Source of the DNA: Thraustochytrium sp. TN22
Lineage: Eukaryota > Sar > Bigyra > Thraustochytrida > Thraustochytriidae
Length of the DNA stretch: 64,000 nt
Assembly (NCBI GenBank): GCA_013306675.1
Contig: JABLUY010000023.1
Coordinates: 160,041 to 224,040 of the forward strand
Direction of reading: 5' to 3'
The notes under the pieces are model-generated. The model had not been told where the DNA came from. It did no database searches and saw nothing but the letters and a program-made list of their open reading frames with translations. The translations under genes were made by a program, and so were the position numbers. This document shows positions 11,112-22,346 of the stretch, in pieces (position 1 is the stretch's first letter; every line of letters begins with the position of its first letter).

Positions 11112-11514
11112 GGCGCCGCCGGCGAGGCCTCTGCCCGCCCCGCGCGCGCGTCAGTCTGCTCGCCTCTCGCGCGCCGCGCCGCGGGACCAGCCGCACCAGC
11201 AGGACCAGCCACGCCTTTTGCCCAATTTGCATCTCGGAGACTGGGATTTCCGGGATGTACTTTGCCCGGTTTGGGCGCGATCGTCATCTTCACTGTCCGC
11301 AGCCAGCCAGCGCCCGCAGCCTGGCCGTCAAGGGAGGGCTCAAGGATGGGACTAAGTTAGGCCTAGGACGTGCAAGCCATAAGCTCTTTCTGGCGCCTTT
11401 CGTGTGATGAATATTTCCCAGAAGTTCAAGGCTGGGAGACGTGGGTGAAGTTGACTTCATTGGCGAAAGCTTTCAGATTGTCAGCGACGGAGGAAGACGG
11501 AGTGAGAAGCAAAA
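11112..11514. other. Short spacer between two minus-strand genes
   Basis: This covers the 5' region of the MPP10 gene and the 3' flank of the coiled-coil gene. Open frames are random-looking; I see no clear core promoter element. Confidence 0.4.
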
Positions 11515-12747
11515 CTAACGCGCTGCAGCAGCTGCGGCAGAGCGCGCCTCGCGGAACTTGGCGTCCATGGCGCGGCGCTGCTCGTCGCGCTCCTTGATGC
11601 GGGCGAGGATCTCATCCTGCTTGGACGTGTTGAACTGCTTGGAGGTGGCGGCGTCGTCCTGCTCAAACTTGAGGCGGTCAGAGATGGCGGCCTCGCGCTC
11701 CGAGCGTTGGGCCTGCGCAAGCTCCTGGCGCTTCGCGCGGTCGGTCTCGAATTTGTCCTTGAGGGAGGCGGAAATCTTGAGCGCGCTCGCGGCGGCCTCC
11801 TGCTCGCGCTGGCCCTCGCCCTCCAGAAAAGCCTGAAGGGCAGCCTCGCGGTTCTGCTTGTGAGCAGCCTCGCGCTCGCGACGCTTGCTCGTGGCCTCGG
11901 CCATGCGCTCCTTGTACTGCGAGGGCAACGTCTGGGCGAGCTTCTTGGCGGCGGCCTGGTCGGCCGGCTTCTCAGGCTCCTCATGCACCGGGACACCACG
12001 GCTCATGGTAATGGGGAGCGCGCGGCGCGCGGCCGCCGGCGCGGACACAACATCATACGAGACCTCGCCCTTTTGCACCGGCGCCGAAGGTTGGTGCTCC
12101 TGCTGTTTGGCGAGTTGCGACGCCGGCAGCTGCTGCTTCCTCTTGGGCTCGGCGGCGCGCTTGCGGTACTCCTCCAAATTGGCGTCCCAGGCCTTCTTTT
12201 CCTCGGCGCGCAGGTCGGCGAGCAGCTTCTCACGGCGCTTGAGCGCATCCGCGCGGCACTTTGCGCGGTACTGGCTGCGCACTTCGTCCGCCTGCTCCTT
12301 GGACTTGGCCTTGGCGGCCGCGGCGTCCTCGCCCGACACGTACTCGGCGACGGCCTTCTCCTGGGCGGCCTTGCGCTCCTGGTCCTTGGCCACGCGCAGC
12401 TCATTCGCCTTGCGCTTGCGCTCTTCGACGGCAGCCTCCTGCTCCTTGAGAGCGCGCTCCTGCGCCGGCCGCGCCGCCTCCAGGTCCTCGTAGAACTTGC
12501 GCACGGCCGCCTCGCGCTGCTGCGCGAACTCCCGGTCGCGCGCCACGCGCTGCTCACGCGAGGTCGCGCCCCGCGCCGCCAGGTCCGGCTTGGCCGCCTC
12601 GAAGCGCGCCGCCGCCTCGCGGTCCTCCAGCGTCCACGCCTCCATCTGCGACTGCAGCTTCACCTTGAAGTCCGAGTCACGCTGCTGCTGCGCCGCGCGC
12701 AGCTTCTGCTCGCGCTGCGGCGTGTGCTGCTCGCCCGCGCCTGCCAT
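11515..12747 (-). CDS. Charged coiled-coil protein, unknown function
   Basis: A 410-residue protein starting MAGAGEQHTPQ. Almost the whole length is rich in Ala, Glu, Lys, Arg and Gln with heptad-like spacing (for example AVEERKRKANELRVAKDQE), predicting a long alpha-helical coiled coil. A Pro-containing hinge (about residues 215-275, with QPSAPVQKGEVSYD) splits it into two rods. There are no membrane segments or enzyme motifs. The frame is open 27 codons further upstream to 12828, but that part is Cys/Ser/Pro-rich and out of character. It is divergent from eIF3a. A cytoskeletal or trafficking role is possible but not shown. Confidence 0.75.
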   Translation of the reverse strand: MAGAGEQHTPQREQKLRAAQQQRDSDFKVKLQSQMEAWTLEDREAAARFEAAKPDLAARGATSREQRVARDREFAQQREAAVRKFYEDLEAARPAQERALKEQEAAVEERKRKANELRVAKDQERKAAQEKAVAEYVSGEDAAAAKAKSKEQADEVRSQYRAKCRADALKRREKLLADLRAEEKKAWDANLEEYRKRAAEPKRKQQLPASQLAKQQEHQPSAPVQKGEVSYDVVSAPAAARRALPITMSRGVPVHEEPEKPADQAAAKKLAQTLPSQYKERMAEATSKRREREAAHKQNREAALQAFLEGEGQREQEAAASALKISASLKDKFETDRAKRQELAQAQRSEREAAISDRLKFEQDDAATSKQFNTSKQDEILARIKERDEQRRAMDAKFREARSAAAAAAR

Positions 12748-13565
12748 CCTTCCCTGCCAGGCCTCAGGCTTGCTTTGATTGCGCTCTGTAGGTATTTCCT
12801 TGCACGAAAGTGGCGAGGCCGAGCACAACTGTGACCGCCACGCTGGCCGCCGTCACGGTGGACTCGAGTCGTGACCGTCGCCGGCGCCGACGACTCGGCG
12901 AAGACCGGGCTCGGGAGCCTGGCTTGCGACCAAAGAGAGAAATGATCAGCCTGGCAGGTACCGCGACGTCAAAGCCTTGACGACTCATCACCCAGCTGCA
13001 CTGCACTGCACTGCACTGCACTGCAGGCAGGCAGGCAGGCAAACGTCGAAGCCATGAAGATCTTCATCAGAATCAAAGAAGACGAGACGCGACGAGTTGC
13101 TCGCCACCGAAGGAACCTAGGCGCTCGCAGGCTATTGATGACGATGGCATGCAAAGCACAGAGAACTTGAAGGCTTTGCATGATCGCACGTGCTCTCGAT
13201 CTCGTTCAACTTGGTCGATAGCAGCACAGAGAAACTTGGTCACCCTTGTCCACTGGCACTGGGTTATTCTCCCCGCGCTGACTCGGCCAAGACGGCGCCA
13301 AAGGGGCCTCGCAAGTGGACAAACGGCCAGGCGCTGGCGCATAGGGCAGTGGCGCGCGGCGCGGGCGGCGTAGGAGGGTGGTAGAGAAAGGCGTAGGCGG
13401 GATCGATGGCTTGGAGAGACAGGAGGATCGAGCGGCAGAGGGCGAAGCGGCGCGCGGCGGGCGCGGCGGCAGGCAGCGCGGCGGCGGCGGCGGCGGCGGC
13501 GGCGGGCGCGGGCGCGGGCGAGGCGGGGGGCGAGGTCCCTGGCGCAGGCCAGGCCGTCCGGCACG
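12748..13565. promoter_or_regulatory. Bidirectional promoter spacer upstream of eIF3a
   Basis: The spacer separates two divergent genes. It includes a CTGCA pentanucleotide array (12996-13025) running into GGCA repeats (13026-13041), a CACTGGCA octamer at 13251, and a GGC trinucleotide repeat (about 13482-13505) close to the eIF3a start, probably in its 5' UTR. No gene is supported. Confidence 0.45.
12996..13041. repeat. CTGCA array followed by GGCA repeats
   Basis: Six consecutive CTGCA units are followed by about four GGCA units. A related degenerate CTGCR array lies at about 33355-33404. Confidence 0.9.
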
Positions 13566-16500
13566 ATGAACTGGTTCGTGATCAAGCCGGAGAATGTGCT
13601 CAAGCGCGCGGATGAGTTCATCGCGGTGGGCAAGAAGAAGCAGGCGCTGGAAGTGCTGTACGAGCTGCTGTCGCAGCGGCGGTTCCGGCAATGGCAGCCC
13701 TCGCACATCCAGGTGATGGAGCGGTTCATGGACCTGTGCGTGGACGCGCGCAACAACTTCATGGCCAAGGAGGGCCTGCATCAGTACAGGAACCTGTGCC
13801 AGCACCAGGCGCCGCAGTCGCTGGAGACGGTGATCGAGTACATGCTGAACCTGGCGGAGAAGCGCGTGAAGGAGATGTCGGCGGTGTGCGACCGCAAGGC
13901 GGTGGACGATGTGGAGGACCTGGAGAACGACAAGACGCCCGAGTCGATCCTGCTCGAGTCCGTGAGCAGCGAGCAGAGCAAGGAGCGCACGGAGCGCGAG
14001 GTGCTGGTGCCGTGGCTGCGGTTCATGTGGGAGTCGTACCGGTCGACGCTGGAGATTCTGCGCGCCAATCACAAGCTCTCGCACGTGTACCACCGCACGG
14101 CGCTGCGCACGATGAAGTTCTGCACGGAGTACACGCGCAAGGTGGAGTTCCGCAAGCTGTGCGACACGATGCGCAACCACAGCAACCGGAACCGCGACCG
14201 CGAGGGCGAGCCGCCCGCGGAGACCCTGGAGCTGCAGCTGGCGACGCGTTTTGAGCAGCTCAAGGTCGCCTCGCAGCTCAAGCTGTGGAACGAGGGCTTC
14301 CGCACGATCGAGGACATCCACTCGATCTTTACGCGCACCGAGCAGCGGCCGTCGAGCCAGCTGGAGGCGACGTACTACCAGAAGCTCACGGATCTCTTTC
14401 TGGTGGCGGAGAACTACCTCTTCCACGCGTATGCGTACCGCGCGTACTTTCAGATCTCCGTGGAGAAGAACAAGAGCCTGACGGCCGAGGAGAGCGCGAG
14501 CATGGCGAGCTGCGTGCTCATGGCCGCCATGAGCATTCCGCTCAAGGAGGCCAAGGCCGGCACCACGTACGGGTCCAAGAGCGTGGAGAAGCAGAAGAAC
14601 AGCCGGCTCGCTGTCCTCCTGGGCTTTGAGGCCAGCACGGACCGCGAGGCGCTGGTCAAGGAGATGATTGACGACGGCATCCTGGAGCTTGTGACGCCTG
14701 AGGCGCGCCAGTTCTTCGTGCTGCTGGAGCGCCGCTTCTCGCCGCTCAAGATGGCGGAGAGCGCGGCGCCCCTCCTCCAGGTCTTCGCCAAGGACGAGCG
14801 CCTGCAGCACTACGTCAAGCCGCTCGAGCACCTGCTCGTGGTGCGCGTCGTCTCGCAGCTCGCGCAGGTGTACTACTCGGTGCGTCTCGAGTACCTGCAG
14901 AAGATGATGGAGCCGCTGGGCCGCCCGTGGATCGAGATCGAGTCCTACCTGATCAAGGCCATCAAGACGCGCCAGGTCGAGGCGCACTCCATGACGGTGG
15001 ACCACACCGCCGGCTGCATTCGCTTCGGCGAGGACATCATGGAGGAGCAGCGCACGCAGTGGGTTCTCACCGACATGGCGCGCGGCTTGAAGTCCATCTG
15101 CGTCGAGCTGGAGCCCAAGGGCCGCGCCAAGCTGCAGGCCGAGGCGCGCGCCACGCGTGCCAAGACCGTGCTGGCGCACCTCTCGCAGACGCACCAGGAG
15201 GTGCTGCGCCGCCGCGACATCATCGCCAAGCGCAAGGACGAGTACGACCGCGAGCAGCACGCCCGCAAGGTCGAGGCCGAGCGCCGTCGCAAGGAGGCCG
15301 AGGCCGCGCGCAAGAACGCCGAGGCTGCTCGCCTGCAGAAGCACAAGGAGGCGCGCGCCCAGAAGGAGATGGACGCCCTCGAGGAGGAGAAGCGCCAGTT
15401 CGAGCTCAAGCAGCGCATGCTCGAGGAGGGTGTCGACGTCACCCAGGTCGACAAGAACATGTCCATCGAGGAGCAAGAGAAGCTCATCGAGGACACGCGC
15501 AAGAAGGTCCTGGACGAGTCCATCGAGACCGAAAAGAAGCTCATCGCCAGCGCGAAGCGCCTCGACACGCTCGTGCGCGCTCTTCGCGAGAAGGAAATCC
15601 CCAAGCTCGAGCGCCTCTACCAGGAGCAGCTCGTCAAGGACGAGGAGGACCACAAGAAGGGCTTCTCCGCGCTCAAGACCAAGAGCCTCGAGGAGCACAC
15701 GCAGAACCTCAAGAACAAGGAGACATACGCGTTCATGCAGCCCGCGCGCGAGGCCTTCGAGGCCAAGCTCATGGAGCGCTGGACCAGCGAGTACGAGGAG
15801 GAGCGCCACGAGCGCTGGCTCGAGTGCGACCGCCGTCTCAAGCTTGCCAAGCTTGACCGCGCCCGCAAGGCGCGCGCGAAGGCCTCCAAGGAGATTGAGA
15901 TGCGCCAGGCCGAGGCCGAGCGCGTCGAGCGCGAGCGCCAGAAGCAGGCCGCCGCCGAGGAGGAGCGCCGCCGCCAGGAGGAGGAGGAGGAGCGCATGCG
16001 CGAGCAGCAGCAGTATCAGCAGCAGCAGCAGCCTCCCCAGCCTCCAGCCATGCGCGGCGGCATGATGGGCGGCGACGACGGCGACCGCCCGCCCATGCGC
16101 TACGAGGACGAGGGCGGCCGCTTCGGCATGGCCCAGGCCCGCAGCGATGGCCCCTTTGGCGGTGACCGTGGTGGCTACGGCGGCGACCGCGGCGGCGGCT
16201 ACGGCGGTGAGCGTGGCGGCTTTGGTGGCGAGCGCGGCGAGCGCGGCGGCTTTGGTGGCGGCCGTGGCGGCTTCGGCGGCGGCCGCGGCGGCTTCGGCGG
16301 CGACCGTGGTGGCTACGAGGACCGCGGCGGCTATGAGGACCGTGGTGGCTACGAGGATCGTGGCGGCTTCGGCGGCGGTCGCGGCGGCTTCGGCGGTGGC
16401 CGTGGCGGCTTTGGCGGTGGCGAGCGTGGTGGCTTCGGCGGTGGCCGTGGTGGCTTTGGCGGCGGCCGTGGCGGCTTCGGCGGCGACCGTGGTGGCTACA

Positions 16501-16781
16501 GCGAGCGCCCGGGCGCCTCCGCTTTTGGCGGCGGCCGCTCCAACTACGGCGGCGAGCGTGGCGGCTTCGAGGGCGGTGAGCGCGGCGGCTATGAGGGCGG
16601 CGAGCGCGGCGGCTTTGGTGGCGGCCGTGGCGGCTTTGGCGGTGACCGCGGTGGCTTCGGCGGTGGCCGTGGCGGCTTTGGCGGCGGTGACCGTGGCGGC
16701 TTCGGCGGCGATCGTGGCGGCGACCGTGGCGACCGCGCCTTTGGCCGCAGCGGCGGTGCGGACAACGAGCGCTGGCGCTAA
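13566..16781 (+). CDS. EIF3A: Translation initiation factor eIF3 subunit a, with RGG tail
   Basis: A 1071-residue eIF3a (yeast TIF32). It scaffolds the eIF3 complex on the 40S ribosome. The N-terminus [18 protein letters not shown] is diagnostic. A helical/PCI region covers about residues 1-500, with the PCI end around [16 protein letters not shown] (residue 450). A long charged spectrin-like coiled coil follows (about 530-820, for example [21 protein letters not shown]). A Gln-rich stretch near 815-835 leads into an unusual tail (about 858-1065) of tandem [17 protein letters not shown] and GGERGG units. Animal eIF3a instead carries DDDRGPRRG-type repeats, so the RGG/FGG tail is odd. The 3' end converges with the MORN gene 199 bp away. 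Confidence 0.95.
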   Translation: MNWFVIKPENVLKRADEFIAVGKKKQALEVLYELLSQRRFRQWQPSHIQVMERFMDLCVDARNNFMAKEGLHQYRNLCQHQAPQSLETVIEYMLNLAEKRVKEMSAVCDRKAVDDVEDLENDKTPESILLESVSSEQSKERTEREVLVPWLRFMWESYRSTLEILRANHKLSHVYHRTALRTMKFCTEYTRKVEFRKLCDTMRNHSNRNRDREGEPPAETLELQLATRFEQLKVASQLKLWNEGFRTIEDIHSIFTRTEQRPSSQLEATYYQKLTDLFLVAENYLFHAYAYRAYFQISVEKNKSLTAEESASMASCVLMAAMSIPLKEAKAGTTYGSKSVEKQKNSRLAVLLGFEASTDREALVKEMIDDGILELVTPEARQFFVLLERRFSPLKMAESAAPLLQVFAKDERLQHYVKPLEHLLVVRVVSQLAQVYYSVRLEYLQKMMEPLGRPWIEIESYLIKAIKTRQVEAHSMTVDHTAGCIRFGEDIMEEQRTQWVLTDMARGLKSICVELEPKGRAKLQAEARATRAKTVLAHLSQTHQEVLRRRDIIAKRKDEYDREQHARKVEAERRRKEAEAARKNAEAARLQKHKEARAQKEMDALEEEKRQFELKQRMLEEGVDVTQVDKNMSIEEQEKLIEDTRKKVLDESIETEKKLIASAKRLDTLVRALREKEIPKLERLYQEQLVKDEEDHKKGFSALKTKSLEEHTQNLKNKETYAFMQPAREAFEAKLMERWTSEYEEERHERWLECDRRLKLAKLDRARKARAKASKEIEMRQAEAERVERERQKQAAAEEERRRQEEEEERMREQQQYQQQQQPPQPPAMRGGMMGGDDGDRPPMRYEDEGGRFGMAQARSDGPFGGDRGGYGGDRGGGYGGERGGFGGERGERGGFGGGRGGFGGGRGGFGGDRGGYEDRGGYEDRGGYEDRGGFGGGRGGFGGGRGGFGGGERGGFGGGRGGFGGGRGGFGGDRGGYSERPGASAFGGGRSNYGGERGGFEGGERGGYEGGERGGFGGGRGGFGGDRGGFGGGRGGFGGGDRGGFGGDRGGDRGDRAFGRSGGADNERWR

Positions 16782-16979
16782 AACGATGACTCGAGAGTGG
16801 GAAGGGAGAGTTCGTCTGCTTTCTTTGCACCTTCTCGATATTGGTACCACCCCCCACCCCCACCTCACCCCCCTTTTCAAGAAAAAGAAGAATGATTTGA
16901 TTTCTTTGTTTCTTCGTGTTTCTCCGTCTCGTGATGCGGAAAACCCACGGGCGACTCATGTAAAGGAAGTCGTCGCAAT

Positions 16980-18395
16980 TCAGTCGTAAATGGTCTTGAC
17001 CGGTGGGGCGCCCGGGATGCCACGCAGGTTCTCGCGGCCCACAAAGATCGCATTTCTGGGCAACCGGAGCTCCACGTAAGGATAGTCAATGACTGAGAAC
17101 ATATTGTTGTCGACGCGTAAGCGTCGCTTGAGGGCACGTTTGATGCACTGGCAATACGGGACGACCTCCGCCAGGCAATCGTTAGCGAACTGTCCTTGCT
17201 TTGAGTATGTCTTGATGACGGTCTTGTACTTGCCATGCTCGAACTCCAGATCGTAGCATCGGCCGTCACGCCAAAACAAGAGACCCCTGCCGTGCGGCGT
17301 TCCAGCATACCACTCGCCGTCGTACTTGCTGCCATTCTCGAACTTTTTGATGCCATGGCCAGCGTGTAGACCCTTGGCCCAGTTGCCCTCGTACACAGTG
17401 CCATCGCTCCAAGTCTTGATGCCGTAGCCGTCTGGCTTGCCGTCCTTCCAGCTACCCTCAAACCGCGAGCCCTCGTGCACCTTGACACCGTAGCCATTCT
17501 GCACGCCGGCCTTCCACATGCCGACGAACTTAGCTCCGTTCTCCCACCGCTTTTTGCCGACACCTTCAGGCCGTCCATGCTTCCACTCTCCAGAGTACTT
17601 GGCGCCCGAAACCCAGCGAATTTTGCCCTTGCCATGGCGGATGCCGTTCACCCAATCGCCCTCGTACTGGTCGCCGTTGTTCCAGTGAAAAGCACCCTTG
17701 CCATGACGGATTCCATTCACCCAGTCCCCCTCGTACCAGTCGCCATTGTGCCACTCGTACCGGCCGCGGCCCATGAAGTCGCCGTCGCGCCACTCGCCCT
17801 CGTACGAGTTCCCGTCCGTCCAGGTGTACTTGCCATGGCCGTGGCGGATGCCCTCTTGCCAGTCTCCATTGTACTGCTCGCCGTGAGGCGAAGTAGCTGT
17901 GCCTTTACCGTGTGGCACGCCACGTCGCCACGCGCCAACGTAGGACCACTCCTCGTCATTGAAGAGAATTTTGTAGGTGCGCGCCCGTGGCGGCGGCAGC
18001 TCAAGCTTCGAGAGCAGCTTTCGCGCCGCCTCCGAGAAGGCAGCCGCTGGCTGCTCTGACAAGGGTCTCTTCTTGCGGCGCGGCTTGCTGATGCTCGGCG
18101 CCGGCGTCTGGTCGAAGTCGCCTGGTCCGGAGACTGCGCCTGGAGCGCTCCCTGGCGCCACCACTTTAGGCGTGCTTCCGTCTGACGCATTTGCTGCAGT
18201 CGGCGCGCTTGCGGGTGGTGACAACGTCTTTTCCGCGTCCCGGGCGTGCAAGATCTCCGCGCTGGTCTCCGCCACCTCTTCTCTGCTGTTGCTCGCACGC
18301 AGGTTCTCGCTTTCGCCATGCTCTGGCGCCGCCGCTTTGCCGCCGACCTCGCTGGCAGTCTTGTTGCCGACGCGGCCACGCACGCGCGCAAGCAT
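16980..18395 (-). CDS. MORN-repeat protein
   Basis: A 471-residue protein with ten consecutive MORN repeats of about 23 residues (roughly residues 145-375). Each has the YxGxWxxGxxHGxGxxxWxxG pattern, for example YEGDWVNGIRHGKGAFHW. A partial eleventh repeat follows. The N-terminal 140 residues are Ser/Ala/Pro-rich and probably disordered, with a basic KPRRKKRP cluster that could be a nuclear signal. The C-terminal 90 residues are non-repetitive, with CQCIKRALKRRLR and a hydrophobic DYPYVELRLPRNAIF segment. MORN repeats bind membranes or act as scaffolds, for example in PIP kinases and junctophilins, but no catalytic domain is attached here. The specific role is unknown. Confidence 0.88.
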   Translation of the reverse strand: MLARVRGRVGNKTASEVGGKAAAPEHGESENLRASNSREEVAETSAEILHARDAEKTLSPPASAPTAANASDGSTPKVVAPGSAPGAVSGPGDFDQTPAPSISKPRRKKRPLSEQPAAAFSEAARKLLSKLELPPPRARTYKILFNDEEWSYVGAWRRGVPHGKGTATSPHGEQYNGDWQEGIRHGHGKYTWTDGNSYEGEWRDGDFMGRGRYEWHNGDWYEGDWVNGIRHGKGAFHWNNGDQYEGDWVNGIRHGKGKIRWVSGAKYSGEWKHGRPEGVGKKRWENGAKFVGMWKAGVQNGYGVKVHEGSRFEGSWKDGKPDGYGIKTWSDGTVYEGNWAKGLHAGHGIKKFENGSKYDGEWYAGTPHGRGLLFWRDGRCYDLEFEHGKYKTVIKTYSKQGQFANDCLAEVVPYCQCIKRALKRRLRVDNNMFSVIDYPYVELRLPRNAIFVGRENLRGIPGAPPVKTIYD

Positions 18396-19418
18396 GGTGC
18401 CAGCGCCGGCGCTGTCGTCTTTGCGTTGCTGCTCCTGTAGCTACGTGTGCTGCTTGTGTCGCTTGTGCTGCTGCAGCGTCGAGAGCTCGCTCTCTCGCAG
18501 CCTCGCGACGCCTCTCGAGGGCATCTAACAAGTTCTCAGCTCGCACGCACCTTGGAGCACCTCGGAGCGGAGGCGAGGCGCCGAGGCGACCTGGAGGCGA
18601 GCGGCGGACAGCGTTCCCAAGCAGTCAAACGTGCAGTTGGCTGGAGTTCGGTCAAGGCTCAGGCTCGTAGGCAGCCTGCAATGCCACTGCAGCTTTTTTT
18701 CCGAACTCGGCGGCCGGACCCACTGGCAGCGTAGGAAAAAAAAAGCGAACCACTGCAAGGCACAGCTGTCCGAGTCCGCCGCCGGCGGCCAGCAGACTGC
18801 AGTGCCGTGCCACTGGCAGTCACGGCGGTACCAAAGGTGGCCTCCCGTTTTAGCGAAGAGAACAAAATAAAGCGCAGGCCGTCACAGTCCGCGCGACGCG
18901 GAGCAAGCGAGCAAAAGCAGGTAAGCAGAGCAAGCGCGATCGAAACGAACTGTGTGAATGAAGGACAGCGTGCGGCGACGGCGCGAGTGTGAAAACATGT
19001 GCTTGCTGACGCACGATGCGAGGTCGTTGCTGTTGCGCTAGCTAGCTAGCCAGGTAGCTGGGCGATGACGAGCACTTCCTTCTAAGTCTGGCGCAACCGC
19101 GCAAAGCCGTTGATTGCGAATCGAGCCTGAGCCTGAGCCGCTGAGCCTGAGAGCCGCATCAGGCGGGCAAGGGAGAGAGAGAGAACGGCAGGCGACGCCG
19201 GACCTGCCGGACTTGGCTGGTTGGCCAAGCAGGCAGCAGCGGTGGCGTCGCTGTGTGTGTGATGCGAGCTGGGGCGAGCTGGTTGAGCTGGGTGATTGAG
19301 GAGGAGGTTGAGTAAATAATCGAGGTGGAGGCCAGGCGGCCACAAGACCGAGTTCGAGGCGAGCGGCAGCGTCGCTGGCGCGCTCGGGCGCGCTCGGCGA
19401 CGCGCTGGGCAACCAGCA
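18396..19418. promoter_or_regulatory. Divergent spacer, no gene seen
   Basis: The spacer separates two divergent genes. CACTGGCA occurs at 18721 and 18811. An AATAAA at about 18865 is not obviously linked to any gene end. Short open frames on both strands have no recognisable content. Confidence 0.4.
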
Positions 19419-22235
19419 ATGGTGCCGCGCGGCGGAGGGGAGGGAGATGGCGGCGAAGATCAGCACTCCTTCGAGGCGCTGCTGGAAAAGCTGTGCCGCT
19501 CGCTGGAGTTCGCGAGCGAGGTGCCAAGCCTGCAGGCCTTCTTGCACCAGCGCGAGCAGGCGCGGCGCGGGGCGCATGATCTGATGGCACAGTCGTCGTC
19601 TGGCACGGCAACATCGCGAGACGTTCCTGCGGACGCCTGCTCGCTAATGAACCAGCCGTCGGGTGGATTGACTCTGATGCCTGAGGACCTTGGCGATGAG
19701 ACAGACCAAGCTCGAGCGAGCATCGCGTATCGCGCTTGGTGCTTCATCTTCCGCGAGGCGCTGGCTGCGAACCACACAGGGCTGTTGGACAGCCTCCTGG
19801 CGTGGCTGGACGAGTCCTATGCGGACAAGCCCTGCTCGTCGCCCGTGAGCGGCGTGGAGATCATCCGCATCTACGCGGCGCTGCGGACCGGCCTGCAAAA
19901 TAAGCGTCTGTCGGGTCAGGCACAAATGACGTGCTTCGATGTAATGATGCGCATGCCACTGGGCCCCCTTCTACCCATCATGCAGACACCGCTGTCGGCG
20001 GCGGAGGTGGAGACCCTTATTGAAGTCGCCAAGTCAGCGTGCGGCGACGTGGACGACCGTAGTACCTACTTGGTGAAGGCAAACCTTCAAGGCGCTGTGC
20101 GCTCGCTCGCCTTTGAGGAGCGGCCGGTTCCGTTTGGAACGTACGACAAAAAGCTCTTCGTGCTCAAGCTCAGAGACCGGAGAACAAGGAGCGACACCCT
20201 CATGGCCTGCATGGCGTACCTGCGCGCGATGGAGCGCGAATCGGGTCAGGTGACGGATTTGGAGGCGCGTTTCTCGTTCGCCAGTCGGCTAATTGGGCGG
20301 CAAATTGGGTCCTTCCCGCCATCATTGCCAGTGGCGCACGCCCTCTTTTCGCAGTCGCTCGCGCTCTGCCAGGCGGCGGCGGAGGCCTCGTATTCGCACT
20401 CGTTCAACCAGGAGCTGACCTCACTCTTTGAAGACATGCACAAGGCGCTCATTCGCGCTTTGGAAGCGAATAAGGCGAACAACCTGCAGCTGCTGAACAC
20501 TTCGCAGGCTGCACGACGAGGGACGCGCGCCGGCGCTACGATGCGCAACACCATGTTCCGCGCGGATACAGAGCGAGGGTCGACGGCCGCGTTGCTTCTG
20601 AAACGCTTGAGCTCCAGCAACGTGTCTTTCGCGCATGCGTCCATGTCAAACATGAATGTAGTCGGGCAGCAGCGGGCACCGGCCATGATTCGGGACCCGT
20701 CAGCGCTCATCTCCTCGGCCTCAGCGCTCTCGCATGGAACGCGCACCATGCTGCTCCCCGCCAACTTGGCTGACAAGAGCTCCGAGGCGACCCTGAATAC
20801 CTCAGACATGATGAATTCGTTCGGCGGCCAGGCGTCCTTCGCGGGCGGAAACGCTATCGGGGCCGCGGTCGGGGCCGATGATGCAAAACGGCAGGCCTTG
20901 CGGCGCACGCAGCCGACGGCGACCGAGTTCGATGCGGACAAGTTCTACTCGGCGCCGCAGGGCACCAAGGTGGCGGAGGTGACGCGTGTGTGGATCCAGG
21001 TGGACACCAACCCGGAGAGCGTCGGGATAACGCAACCGGACCTTGTGGGTGATGACGAGATGACTTCGCGCGGCTTCGGCACCTTCCGGCTGTATAAGAA
21101 CCGGCTTACATGGGTCATGGTGGAGTCTGACCTGCTGGCGTCCGGCAAGGGCCTGGGCAGCCTGGAGAGCGAGTCGCTCGTGTCCGAGTCGGTGGTGAAT
21201 GGCTCCACGGGAAACCCGCTTGTGCGCGGCATCGCCTCCGTTTACGACGTAGAGCGCAAGGTGGCGGACCCTGGCGAGGACCTGGTGAGCAAATATTGCA
21301 GCGGATTTGTGCTGCCCGAGGCAGCCGACGTGAAGCTGCCCGGCGCGCTGGCGGCGCGCGTGCGCCACGTGTCGACGCCCATTGCGCGCGCCTTTCACCG
21401 CATCATGGCGACGTACCTGTACTCTGAGGGCGGGTCAAGTCGGCGGCTCTTGCAGGATGGGCTGGAGGAGGCCGAGGAGCAGGACGCGAGTCGGCAGCAG
21501 GAGATTGCCGAGTCACAGTACACCATCCCCCTGGCGGCCATGAAGCGCTTCGCCTTTGGTGCTCTGGACGAGGCCCGCTCTTACCTGGCGGTATATACGG
21601 CGAGCGAGGTGATCAAGGTTTTCCCGTTCGATCGACACGAGGTGGCGCAGCTGGCCAGCGCGTTGAACGAGTTCAGTGGACTCAAGCCGACGACGATCGG
21701 CGCCCAAAAGGACCTCGGTGTGAAGCGCAAGATGGATAATATGCGGCGCCGCCTTCACGCTGCAGTCACGGGCAACTGGATCGACCACACCGAGGAGCTG
21801 CACCGTGTTCTGGAGAGCCTAACGCGGGACGACACGCCCATTCGCATGCGCGAATTGGAGCGCGTCTACCATAGCGCACGACACAACAAGACCATTGTGC
21901 GCGAGAGCATCCCGATTCTTCAGGAGATTTGGCGGCACGCCAAGGGTCAGGACACTATGCTCAAGGTGCTGGCCATTGTGGATCGCATCTTGGACGGTGA
22001 CATTCTCTACGGCGAGGACCCTGTCCTGGCGCAGATTTTGCTCTGGTTGCATCAAATCGAGACGGGCCTTGACCCGTACTCGCACTCGCGCCCGCTCAAG
22101 CTCCTGCTCAAGGTGTGCCATCGCGCCGAGTACCTGCAGAGCCAGACCATTTTACCCCTCATCGAGACCTTTTACGACGACGAACTCTTCGAGATGCCCA
22201 AGGTGTATCAGTGCTTTCTTGAAAAGCATGCCTGA
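19419..22235 (+). CDS. Large orphan protein, family not recognised
   Basis: A 938-residue protein. Residues 1-340 are helical and contain EALLEKLCRSLEF and an IPxx-free regular helix pattern without membrane segments. Residues 340-500 are Ser/Met/Asn-rich, probably a linker. Residues 500-700 include a denser region (VTRVWIQVDTNPESVG, GTFRLYKNRLTWVMVESD) that reads like a beta-rich globular domain. The last 200 residues are helical (IRESIPILQEIWRHAKGQ-like) and end FLEKHA. There is no enzyme signature that I know. The composition is that of a real cytosolic protein rather than a random frame. ATGs at residue 1 and residue 56 are both possible starts. Confidence 0.78.
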   Translation: MVPRGGGEGDGGEDQHSFEALLEKLCRSLEFASEVPSLQAFLHQREQARRGAHDLMAQSSSGTATSRDVPADACSLMNQPSGGLTLMPEDLGDETDQARASIAYRAWCFIFREALAANHTGLLDSLLAWLDESYADKPCSSPVSGVEIIRIYAALRTGLQNKRLSGQAQMTCFDVMMRMPLGPLLPIMQTPLSAAEVETLIEVAKSACGDVDDRSTYLVKANLQGAVRSLAFEERPVPFGTYDKKLFVLKLRDRRTRSDTLMACMAYLRAMERESGQVTDLEARFSFASRLIGRQIGSFPPSLPVAHALFSQSLALCQAAAEASYSHSFNQELTSLFEDMHKALIRALEANKANNLQLLNTSQAARRGTRAGATMRNTMFRADTERGSTAALLLKRLSSSNVSFAHASMSNMNVVGQQRAPAMIRDPSALISSASALSHGTRTMLLPANLADKSSEATLNTSDMMNSFGGQASFAGGNAIGAAVGADDAKRQALRRTQPTATEFDADKFYSAPQGTKVAEVTRVWIQVDTNPESVGITQPDLVGDDEMTSRGFGTFRLYKNRLTWVMVESDLLASGKGLGSLESESLVSESVVNGSTGNPLVRGIASVYDVERKVADPGEDLVSKYCSGFVLPEAADVKLPGALAARVRHVSTPIARAFHRIMATYLYSEGGSSRRLLQDGLEEAEEQDASRQQEIAESQYTIPLAAMKRFAFGALDEARSYLAVYTASEVIKVFPFDRHEVAQLASALNEFSGLKPTTIGAQKDLGVKRKMDNMRRRLHAAVTGNWIDHTEELHRVLESLTRDDTPIRMRELERVYHSARHNKTIVRESIPILQEIWRHAKGQDTMLKVLAIVDRILDGDILYGEDPVLAQILLWLHQIETGLDPYSHSRPLKLLLKVCHRAEYLQSQTILPLIETFYDDELFEMPKVYQCFLEKHA

Positions 22236-22290
22236 TGTGTGTGAGTGTGTCATATAATGAAAAAATCGTAGCGTTTCTCCACATGAAAGC

Positions 22291-22346
<56 letters not shown>

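Noticed and set aside
13206-16880. 1224-codon open frame antisense to eIF3a
   Set aside because: It mirrors eIF3a with a Leu/Ala/Arg/His composition and no domain; GC-ending codons leave few stops on the opposite strand.
18862-18870. AATAAA as a poly(A) signal
   Set aside because: It lies between two divergent 5' ends, so no gene ends there.
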